A DNA stretch of 64,000 nt from the NCBI GenBank assembly GCA_947179485.1, contig OX359248.1:54384386-54448385 (forward strand), written 5' to 3'. Origin of the DNA: Allacma fusca. Its lineage: Eukaryota; Arthropoda; Collembola; Symphypleona; Sminthuridae. Under the pieces are notes generated by a model. That model was given only the letters and a program-made list of their open reading frames with translations. It made no database searches and was not told the DNA's origin. How positions within the stretch are numbered: position 1 is the stretch's first letter; each line of letters starts with the position of its first letter. Below are positions 52,067-62,480 of this stretch, piece after piece. The translations under genes and the position numbers were made by a program.

Positions 52067-55000
52067 ATGAGTTCAGAGGAAGTAGCAGAATTGGCACAAG
52101 CCATTCATTCCCATGCAGACGCTCTGTACGAGTCGTGGACGAAGGGACCGGAAGCCATACGTCGAATGACACGAATGGAAGACACGCTTGAACTCCTTGC
52201 GGACCCTGGACTCACTCCCAAGTTGGAACACCTTGTGTCCACCTTTGTCCGACGGGACAAAGCCAAACGACAGGGAAATGGGACAATCATAGTCAACAAT
52301 AATACCATCTCCAGACATCAAACCAGTCCTCCGCCGTCCAAAGAAGATTCAGTCAGTGGAACCGTCGTGACAAATATCCCAATCACAGTGCAACAACAAG
52401 TGAACGGAGCAAATAAGAAACCTCTACCAAAAAGTATTTTGGCGGTTGTTCAAAGATTTGAGCCCTCCTCCTCTTCCTCGTCCTCCTCTTCAACGTCCTC
52501 ATCCTCACCTCTAGTATCTGTACCTGTTGTAAATAATAATTCGGTGCTTAATTCCTCAGCAGTATCAACAGTATTTCCAGCCCTGCCTTCAGATCCACTT
52601 CGAATCGCCGGAGTTGGCAATGTATCTAGAAACGTTTTGTGGGCTGAGTCTAATAGTCGACATACCGTCACAGAAAAGTCTCTCCGACATGTCCATCCTA
52701 ACTCATCCCCTCCGGAGAGTCCACTGTCCAGATCCCGAAGTCCAACCCTGTCTCCGACAAGGAAAGTCCGAGAGAGACATATTCCTATCGAGAGATGTGA
52801 TGACGAACCCTCCAGTCCCAGGGATTCTACTTCAACGAGAGTGCTTAACGTGAACAAAGTGGAAACAACGCAGAATGTCTTAGTGAATAATTTAACTGGA
52901 TTAGGTGGTAAGCGAGGGGATATTAAGGAATTGGAAAGAGAAGAAGAGCGGTTGTTCCAAGCTCTCCGGACAGGTCAGATTATTCCAACTACATTGAGTC
53001 CGAATTTTGAAGCTCTACGAGAACGAGCTTTCGCACCGCTTAGTAGTTCTCCGAGGATAGCTTTTGCTAAGGAAAGAATTCGACAAAGTCAGGAACATCC
53101 ATTAACACAGCAGAGGCTTGAATTACAGAAGAGGCTACCTTCTCCTTCCAGCTCTTTAGCTGCAGCGATTGCTGTCCAACAGGGAAAGATTAAATTTCAG
53201 CCTGGATTCGATGAGGAGCATGTTCCTAGTCCAACAATAACTGTGAGAGAGAATGGGATCGGTAGACATAGTTGGGTCTCCTCTTTGCGCTTTAACAATG
53301 GAGCTAGCGTTGCTGACCGGGTTCAGCTTTTCGAAAAATACCCAAGTCATATGGTCAGCCCACCACCCTCACCTCCTTTACTATCCAATAGTGTATCTTT
53401 GTCCAGTCCTAGTCATCCAGCAGTCATGTCAAACGGTTCCAGTAATGTTTCTATTGTCAATGTGTCTATGGCACCAAAGGATGAGGGTGTGAGGAAACAA
53501 ACGAAGTCTTCCGTGACTCAGAGTGCCCCTTGGAGGGGAATCCCCATTGAACCTTACCAGGTTTACCTCCCTTTGTGACATTATGTAGTATTGAGTTATT
53601 AGAGCTTTTAGGAACGTTTTCGCAGAATATTTGCTTTGTCGAATTACAATCTTTACTGGGGTTCTAGCATGAAATTTGAGTATGTCGCTGAAGTTAGTTG
53701 ACAAGAAAAGCGAATGTACAAATTGAACGTATTGTAAGTGAGAAATTGCTGAGCTATTAGCTTTTATAACACTTTGTCTTCCTACGGGAAACTATGTGTT
53801 AAAATTTTGGAAATCTTAAATTCAAACAAGATTAAGAAAACCCCGAAAGTTTCACCGAATCAGATTTGTTCTGTAAATACCATCACACGTGTTTCCTTAT
53901 ATGTATGCTTGCTGTAAAAAAACTTAAATTCCAAATCTGATTTCGGATATGCTTTTACGTTGCAAAGTATCATAACCTTTTTAAAAATGGTCATATTTAT
54001 GCACTTTTCTCGGAAATATTTTTTTTATTTATCAACATGATATCGAGAAAATAAGTAATGTAGTCTTACTTTTGGGGCTTACACTTCTATGATTGTCAGA
54101 AATTTTGGATTTTACCCTAATCTCCCGTGTGGTAGAACTTTCCTACGAAATATAAGATAGTTCCAAGATCCAACACGTATTTGGTGAACGAATTCAGAAA
54201 TTATGCAACGGTTTCTACTATGTACTTCACTTACACTGCTTTTCATTTTGATTTAATATTCGCAGATGATTAACTAGTATTGTTGTAGGAATAAAAATAG
54301 GTTAGTATGGTAAAATAATATTTGCCTTGGTTTCCGTACAGCCGGATATATTAGGGTCGAGTGCGAAAAAGCAAAAGCAAACAGGGAAGCCTGGGTCACC
54401 TGCAGTTGTCAACAGCCGGTCTGTGTATCCACCTGTACCAAGATTTTATTGGCCTGAAGGGAAACGTCCTCCAGCTGAATTTATACAGGATGCGGTTTCA
54501 AAAGCGCGAGATGCCCTGACAAAATATCCACCATACCTTAGCTACTTACATATGGGACAGGTTGGTTTATATCCGGAGTTTTTGACCGAGAGTAAATATG
54601 TTGAGAATGCTTCAAACAGTTGTAGTTTTACACAGATTTATGTGTATGGGATTTGGTTTTGCCGGTTGTCAGTATTTAGACTGAATTGAACCTTTTGGTT
54701 ATTAATAGTTTTTTTTGTTATATATATCAGATGTTGACGGTGCTTGGAATTCCACTTTACTGGAAGAAGTCCATATGGAACTTTTTAGGACTAAAAAATG
54801 AAGAATTGTTGGATTCAGAAAGATTTCTACATTTTTATCAAAGACTTATGTCCGACTGCCCCGACGATGAAACAAGGTTCCTTTGTATTATGTCCGTGAC
54901 AGCACGCAAGAAATATCTGTCCTCACCGCACAAACGAGCTTCTATCAGCGAGGAATTTTCCTTCTCAGATGTTCACAGGATGCACATTTGTATGTCCGAC

Positions 55001-58000
55001 TTCATTCCCATGATGCAAGATATCATCGATACTCATCCGGGTAAAATCTTCTTTATTCATTCTTGTTTTATCTATGCTAAAGCTGTTGTTCATATGTATT
55101 TCCATTTTTGGAATATTAATACAACTTCGGCTAAGAAGCAAAAATTCAATATACAAGAACTATCACTAAAATTATTCAAAACGTAGAAATGAGCATGTTC
55201 GCACATTGAATGTTATATGTAGTTAGATACTTTGTTGTTCAAAGCTTTACTGGTATCCGTTTTCGCAGAAAAAAACAAAAATCTCTTATGCTTCGTATTC
55301 AGAATGAATTTTTGTTAAAGCTAGGAGATGTTAGATATGAAGGCAAGTACAAATACTTTTTTTTGAAATGTTTGTCGTTATAATTCTTTGACTGATTGAT
55401 TGATTGATTTATTTATTGTCAGTAATGCAAACTAGTCAGTACGCAACACTAGCATTATATTTACCTGGAATTAACATATGAAGTGGTTAATGTTGAAGGT
55501 AGCCAACATATATCTAGTTACAACTGTTATTTAGAGAAAAATTACATGAAGGGCCTAATCTCGTAGCTTAGGTTTAATATGTTATATTCTGTCTCGTCTG
55601 GTCCGTTAAGCTGCCAGTAAAAACGGATTACAATACCTGTTACGCCTACGTAATATTTCATAAACGCGGTTACCACTTCTAGTTTTATTGTAATGTGAAA
55701 ATTTTAATTTTAGTAAGCTACAAAACCTGGGGGACCTAAATATAGACTTTCCAAACTTAATACATTGGTAATTAAGGCGACTTAATATTAGTTGGAGTTT
55801 TAATTCCTTAAGCATTTTCAAATAATTGAACCTGTTTACATAATTAGCCACTATTATTGTTCGGCACCTTTTTTCAAACTTGATTATGTATCACTTAATA
55901 TATTACTTAATATGCTTATTTGTAAGATTATGATTATAAATACATATTAAGTTACATCAAGTAATTAATGTTAATGAAGTTAATACAAGTCTTTGAAAGT
56001 GCACGTAATGTAAGTTATACTAAATGTTTGAACTTTGTGTTTTTACTGGAATTCTTTGAACTAGGTCTCGGATTTCTTCGTGACGCACCCGAGTTTCACA
56101 GTAGATATATTACTACAGTCATTTCAAGGATTTTCTATAAGGTGGGAGGATAGTCATTAAAATTTTTAAATGTTTATTACGTGATTCTACATCTGGTGTG
56201 TAAACAGTACAAAAACTTGGTTCTAACTGATTGATGGTTTGATGGAGCAGGTGAACAGGTCTTGGAGTGGAAAGATAACCCTTCAAGAATTACGACGGTC
56301 TAATTTAATGCGAATTATCAAACGATTAGAAGAAGAGACTGATGTAAATACGATAACGGAATATTTTTCATACGAACACTTTTATGTTATCTACTGTAAA
56401 TTCTGGGAGTTGGATAAGGATCATGATCTTCTTATCGACAAGAAAGATCTTCAAGCGCATGGAGAGCTTGGTAAGCTGAGAAGACTTGCTTTTTTGATTA
56501 AAATTATGAATATTCTGTGCAGGGATGCTTACAAAAACGAGTAAAACTGGTAGACGAAAATGCAATTAAATTTGTTATTATTGTGAAAGATTTAAATGAA
56601 TACATCTTTTTGTCTAGCCCTCTCCACCCGTATTATTGATAGAATATTCGAGGGAACTGTAATTCGTGGTTGGGATGTAGCATCACCGGTGAAATTTACC
56701 CCGGGGAAAATGACTTACAGTGATTTTGTGTGGTTTCTTCTATCCGAAGAAGATAAAAAAACGCAGACTGCCATCGGTAATAATTCTTTTACTGTTACAA
56801 ATTTTGCTATGGCGTAACCAATGGTTGCATAAAAAGTGTTCCTCCTTTTTCTCTGCAGCAGCTACGGCAGCAGGAGTCTATGTAAAAAAATTTAAGGAGT
56901 GGGCGAACTATATAGATTTTTGTGGGTGTTTTTTATGGCTTGGACTTTTGCCAATGAGGATTTAGTATTTTGACATTTTTTCTCTTCTTGCAGAATATTG
57001 GTTCCGGTGTTTGGACATTGATGGGGATGGTGTTCTGAGTCCTTATGAACTACAGTATTTCTACCAAGAGCAAGAGAATCGAATTGAGAGTCTTGGAATT
57101 GAACCTTTGGATTTTGCAAACATTTACTGTCAAATGGTTGACATGCTTCGTTGTTCACCCACGGGTAAATAATAGTCTTATATAGATATGCAGCACTTGC
57201 CTTTACTAACGTGACACGCTTTGAGTACGCACTAACGCCAAGGATTATTTCAATGTGCATGAATTTTAATTATGGGCGTCAAAAAGAGGCTTATCATGTA
57301 AGTGTATAATTAAGTAAAAAGGAATATTTTTTTTTATCATTGAGGTATAATTCTATGTGGGTTTATTGTCTGTGGGCGAACAGGTATTCGATTAACTGAC
57401 TTGAAGCGAAATCCACAATTGGCCGCAACTTGCTTCAACACTCTTTTCAATTTGGATAAATATTTGGATCATGAGCAGCGGGATCCTTTTGCGGCTTCTG
57501 CAGCATCCGGTAGTGGTCATGAAGCTCAGGAGGGAGAGTCAGACTGGGATAAATACGCTGCAGCTGAATATGAAAATCTCATCGCAGAAGAATCTCCATC
57601 TGATCATTTGTAAGAATCTTTGGATTTTTTTCAAGTATTTTTAAAAATTCAGATGTTGCTGTATGAATTAATAATCTTCTGTTACTCGCAAGAACCAAGC
57701 GAATTTCTCTTTGAAGGCAACATTTAGACAACATCAAGTGAAAACGCTCTGTAGAAAAATATTTTGCACGTTTGGAACCTCTGTACGTTACTCGATCTTC
57801 CCCTTTATTATACCAAAGTGGTTTTTATTTTGCTAACATTTATTTGTTGTTGACATATCAAACTTCAAACTTGCCCTGGCTTTTCAATTAATCCCTTTGT
57901 CTGTGAATTGGTTGCGTTAACGAATTAGTATTTTTTACTTGCAGTTTTTAGAATCTAGTTTCATGTTGCATTCTACTTTGTGGACATAAATTAATTCAGT

Positions 58001-58106
58001 AAATCTAATAATCTAATCATACCTAATCGCATGAATTTTTGTGACCAGGCATGAAAATTCCGATTTCGAAGATAGTGGTGTCGGCATCTACTCATCACCT
58101 CAATAA
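52067..58106 (+). CDS. PPP2R3: Serine/threonine-protein phosphatase 2A regulatory subunit B'' (PR72/PR130-like)
   Basis: Nine coding exons: 52067-53560, 54342-54560, 54731-55040, 56065-56141, 56251-56470, 56618-56776, 56994-57164, 57384-57609, 58049-58106. All have GT...AG borders and compatible phases, giving 977 aa. The first exon (498 codons) is a Ser/Pro-rich variable N-terminus. The conserved core starts with PRFYWPEGKRPP and continues through GIPLYWKK, DFIPMMQDIIDTHPG, FLRDAPEFHSRYITTVISR, NRSWSGKITLQELRRSN and EYFSYEHFYVIYCKFWELD. EF-hand loops are DKDHDLLIDKKD and the canonical DIDGDGVLSPYE. These are diagnostic of B'' subunits, which direct the PP2A core enzyme to substrates in a calcium-sensitive way. 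About 20 extra residues, relative to vertebrate members, sit before DFIPMM. ATG 52067 is the first ATG in the frame. Two upstream exons may provide a shorter N-terminus. Confidence 0.93.
55041..56064 (+). other. Long PPP2R3 intron
   Basis: A 1.0-kb intron, the largest between the core exons, separating DTHPG from GFLRDAPEF. It contains a GATT microsatellite (about 55388-55404). Nothing else was seen. Confidence 0.7.
57610..58048 (+). other. Last PPP2R3 intron; retention gives an alternative C-terminus
   Basis: A donor GTAAGA inside the leucine codon after SPSDH. Splicing replaces the immediate stop (reading DHL then TAA if retained) with 18 more residues, HENSDFEDSGVGIYSSPQ. Retention would shorten the protein to end at Leu. 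Confidence 0.6.
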
Positions 58107-58532
58107 TGAATTTCCTCAATGGCTCTCCGTATATCACAGTACCTATTCATACTGAATTAATAATAGCATGTAACCGTAAATAATTTATGACTCGAGCTCG
58201 GATTTTCCTCCCTCTGTTTTTTGCCATGAATTGTCAGTATGCTGTTGCTATTTAAACCCCCCTCCATCGACATGAGATGTAATGATCACTTTTGTGAGCA
58301 AGTACCCCTTCAATGTACGCGTATTTTGGAACCATACTCACCCCGCCCTTTTGCGTTCCGTTCACGTTTAAATGTAATATTATTATTTGTAGCCAAGTAT
58401 AGTTATTATTTTGGAAAGTCACGCCGCTGTTTTAGTGCCATCATTAATTATACAAAGTAGATAATTATTATTATTGTGGTAGTTAAACCTTTCCGTCAAC
58501 TAGATTTTACAACTATTAAAAGTCCAGTAACT

Positions 58533-58634
58533 AATAAAATAGCTTTTTTCAATCTGTTGTTGTTTAGATTTCTATTAGATTTTGAGTCTGAGAAAAATCT
58601 GTTCAATGTTCAAGAGCGTATGTAAGAAAATAAA
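58533..58634 (+). terminator. Candidate poly(A) signals of PPP2R3
   Basis: AATAAA occurs at 58533-58538 and 58629-58634, about 430 and 525 nt after the stop. Transcription here converges on the minus-strand lectin gene. Confidence 0.45.
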
Positions 58635-58943
58635 TTATATTGTTTTCGTTGCAAAAACATGTTTCCTTTTTATTTTTTGTAATTTATTCTTGGTTCACAT
58701 AATGTCTACACAATAATTTCACGCTATACCTTTTCTGAACTCAACCACACACTACGATTTAAATTCGCTAGGTGTATAAATCATCTGTTGTAAATACATT
58801 GTAGGTCCAACCATACACGAGGACTTGGATGCAAGGCGATAAAGATGATTTTGTCGTGAATCTTTTGGTTTTTTGTATCCCTCCCATGTGCATAATTATC
58901 TAACAATTTTTGCTGTAGGTAAATTACAGGGAGCATGAATCTG

Positions 58944-58949
58944 TTTATT
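58944..58949 (-). terminator. Candidate poly(A) signal of lectin gene 1
   Basis: AATAAA on the minus strand, about 40 nt past the lectin stop codon. It leaves roughly 310 bp between the convergent gene ends. Confidence 0.5.
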
Positions 58950-58987
58950 AACTCGATGTTGCTGAGTTTGTGCACATACTGTCTCCA

Positions 58988-60677
58988 CTACAAGCTATGG
59001 ATGGCCCATTGTTGTCTGGGAATACTGGTACACGGGCTCACTCGTACGGGCTCACCAAGTCTACAAGATGTACAACATCACAGAATTTACTCTCATATGC
59101 ATAGTGGTACTCACTTGTAAGAACCAATATGCTTGGATGGATGAGAGCCCAAGATCTCATATGGAACTCATGTACGAATATGTCTGAAATCTGTCGATAA
59201 CTACATAACGCTAAACTTTTGATGTAAAGTAAATGTTTACATTATTTACGATACAAAAACTATTAAAGCACAAGATTACGATTGTACGTACCCAGATGAT
59301 TCAAGGCAGTCGCCGGTCTTGTAATTTTTAATTACGTGGTATCCATGACCCACGTAGATCATTTGCCAATACTGGGAATTGCCGAGGCCAACCCCAACAG
59401 TCTAAATTAGACATTCCATTATGCCTTTACTTACTTTATATATTCCTTATATCCCATGCTAAATGGTATTAAAGCTTTTTAACAACAAATCTCTCATTAA
59501 AATATGTTTCGCTTAGTCAAAATGAACATCAGCAAGCGGTCTAGAAAGGAAACATGAGTATGGGTCATATTTTTACATGATTGAGTCCATTTTTGTTTCT
59601 TAATAACTCCGCGAATCATATATTTGATTACGACAATCCGTGCAATTTTCCAATTCGCTTTTTTGCTAGCTTTAAAATGAATACAACTACACTATCAAGT
59701 AATTTGCGCCCTGACTTACGTCTTGGTACACCCTCCCTGTTGTAAGATCCAACTCCATTAATTTTTCATCGTTTGAAGAAACCGACCGCAATTGATATGA
59801 CTTGGAGAAATCTGAAAATAATTAACATCGGGTTACATGTACAGGGCTAATATAAACATTGAGAATATATTTCTGAACCGTGAGTTCCGCAAATATTTTA
59901 AACTAAGAATTTGCCTAATATTTTATATTAAAAGTTGGACTGAAGATCCAAATTTTTTAAACGTTTTTATTGCGCCGCTTTTCCCTTTTCTTGTTAGCAG
60001 ATCCAAGTAATCCAGTAAAAATAAGTTGAGAATCAAAAATTGTAACTTCTTGAAAATAGAGTACTCTTTGTCCCATACATAAAATTCTTTTCCAGTTTTT
60101 TTAACAATTAGTCAGTAACTTGTAAACAACCAATAGTTTTGTTTTTTTAAGTATGCTAAATTAGAATTAATGTCCTAAAAAATATTTTACAAGCTTTGAC
60201 AACTCTCCACTTCTGTGATGCCATATCCCTCCAAATGTCCTGGACTATCGGAGCGTAGGAAGTCTTTAGGGTGATGGCAGTCAAGAACTGTAATAAAAAG
60301 AAATTGTTAGGACTATTACTGAAGATGAAGTAATAAATTATGTATACATGCAACAGAACATTTCCCATTGAATTTTTGGTAGGGAATTAGAAAGCTATTA
60401 CATTTAACACTACAGCTGAAAATCGAATTAAGTTTCATTAGTAGCCTGAATTTGTAAATGTTGCCTTTGCTTTGGTGACGCAAAATGATTATTAAAGAAA
60501 ATAGCGAAAAATGAGTCACGGTACCCCCAAATCATGTCGATTTTGAAAAGTGTGAACCGCATGGTTTTCAAGTTCTGTTAGTTCATCAGACCCGAATGAA
60601 CCAGGAATGAGGTAACCGCAAGAAGCTATTAAAAACGCTGGAAGGAACGTGTTCACTTTGCCCCAGTAGAACCTCAT
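58988..60677 (-). CDS. Secreted ricin-type beta-trefoil lectin, tandem copy 1 (five exons)
   Basis: I assembled exons, in transcript order: 60677-60525, 60287-60191, 59811-59720, 59401-59292, 59060-58988. All four introns (231-379 bp) have GT...AG borders, and phases 0, 1, 0 and 2 close exactly to a 174-aa protein. The start MRFYWGKVN is followed by a hydrophobic stretch and a likely signal-peptidase site near SFGS. The mature part is one ricin-B (QxW)3 beta-trefoil with QKW, QYW and QQW at the expected thirds. The last repeat is nearly textbook: VIKNYKTGDCLESSG then LGEPVRVSPC, with two cysteines able to form the usual disulfide. Such domains bind sugars, often galactose or GalNAc. Ligand and role (immunity, digestion or mucus) are unknown. 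It has a tandem paralogue upstream. Confidence 0.82.
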
Positions 60678-60679
60678 TC

Positions 60680-62470
60680 TGTCGTCAGATATTCTTTTAA
60701 AGTAGATATTAAATTCTCAAAGTTGTCACAATAACAAACAAAAAGAGATATTACAACAATTACAATGACTGAAAGTTGACTTGGGAAATCCAAGGATTTT
60801 ATATGCTCCAAACTCGTTAAGACTTTGGAGTCATTTGGGATTATCACGTTTTGTCTTAGTTGCATTCTAATGATGTAAGATGGGATTATTATTATTATAT
60901 ACGTCATTTCAATACGGAATCTATACCATGCATTAGCTCGTTCAGGCTGTGGATTCAGAGATAATGAAATTATGTTATTGTGAGCAAGGAGTTATTTATT
61001 ATAACTATCATTTACTTATCAAAACTCATTACTCTAAGATCCTTGTACGCGTTTCCCTATGTTTTCGGGGCGAAGCAAACCAAGTAGGAAATCATATGTA
61101 ATAAATGCATTAGCCTCAAAAGGTTTTTTTGCCGGGGTTTGTACTCATACTCATACATACACTCAAAGGGGGACGCATAATTCTCAAAGCATTTTGTGGG
61201 AACATAACATTACGACATTACGGCCCCACTGGAAATAGTCCAATCCAAATTGTAGCAATAATTATTATTGTTTTTACTCATGCACTCACCGAAGAAACTG
61301 ACGCTGAGAAATAGTTTGTTTGAAGATAACTTGAAGTTATCAATGAAATTCACAAAGATGCTCCCCTCATCATTCGTCATCACAATGGAAATGTTTACAG
61401 TTTACTCAGGTGTGTGCGTGTCGGTAGTTTGCCTACCATTTGTAACATGGCAATACATTAGGGCTTGCTTGGGTATTACTCAATACTTTTGCAATACAAA
61501 AAAGTTTGTACGTAATTATGCAACCATTCCAAAATAATCGGATATACAGATATTTTACGACAGACATCTCAAGTGACATTACATTTACTAATAATTTTTC
61601 TCACATAAAGAGACTCTGGTCTGAACGCTAACTTTTGCAGCATACTCTCTCAATAAGAGAACCCCTGGAAATAGTAAATTTGATTCTAATACATAACGAG
61701 ATGCCCCAAAAATGGAAAAGGGAATGTTTAAATTTTTTCGCTCCTATAGAGAAAATGCACTTAAAAGAAAGTCTCTACTACCAATGGTACACACTGTACA
61801 ACAATTTCTGAAGTACCGAATTAATAGAATGGGTTTTCCTGTGTTTATTTATGCAATCTCTTCGATAGTTTGTATTCCAAAAGAGATGCTATTTAAGTTG
61901 ATAATTGTTTCTTGATCAAAATTATGGTGGTTTATGATCCACAACATTAGTTGGATAAGTAGCGTGAGGCCAACCCATAATTATTTTAGATGAAAATGCG
62001 GGGTGAGCTCGTGTTACAGATAATTACTATTTATCTAGATTCGAATTTGTTCAATTTTTATGGGCGTAAAATATGCAATAAAGTAATTATGTGTTGCAAA
62101 AAGTATTTCTTTTTTTATTCACCATTCCTCTACTACGATGCAGCATTCCGAAAAATTACAATTAATTTTCTCATGTTTACAATTATTATTGCTGGCCATG
62201 TGCACAATACCACTACCATCTAACAATCTTTAGCTGAGGGTCACAGGTTACAGTAGTTTTGAATCGCCACCAAGCATTTGTTTCATAAATAGCAAAATTA
62301 GGGACACAGATTATGAATAGATACACAATGGTTGTTAGAGAAATGTGGTAGTTGTTAAATTAGTAGGAAATAATGGATTGACTACAAGTATTGATACAGG
62401 GGAAGTTGTGAAGGGCAGGGAATTGTATCTGGATAAATAAACGTACTGACTATATTTACAATAATTGATT
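60680..62470. other. Spacer between the two lectin genes
   Basis: It contains the presumed promoter of lectin 1 (next to 60677) and one MITE (61638-61796). I find no additional lectin exon here. The short open frames have no recognisable content. Confidence 0.55.
61638..61796. mobile_element. Pogo-like MITE, copy 7
   Basis: Left end CAGCATACTCTCTCAATAAG. The right end read on the minus strand is CAGTGTGTACCATTGGTAGT. The element is 159 bp with TA following the right end. It lies between the duplicated lectin genes, so it may have inserted after or around the duplication. Confidence 0.55.
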
Positions 62471-62480
62471 TTCTGCATCC

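Noticed and set aside
54894..54968. Possible cryptic 73-nt intron in PPP2R3 exon 3
   Set aside because: GT and a TTCTCAG acceptor are present, but removal shifts the frame and destroys the conserved DFIPMMQD segment.
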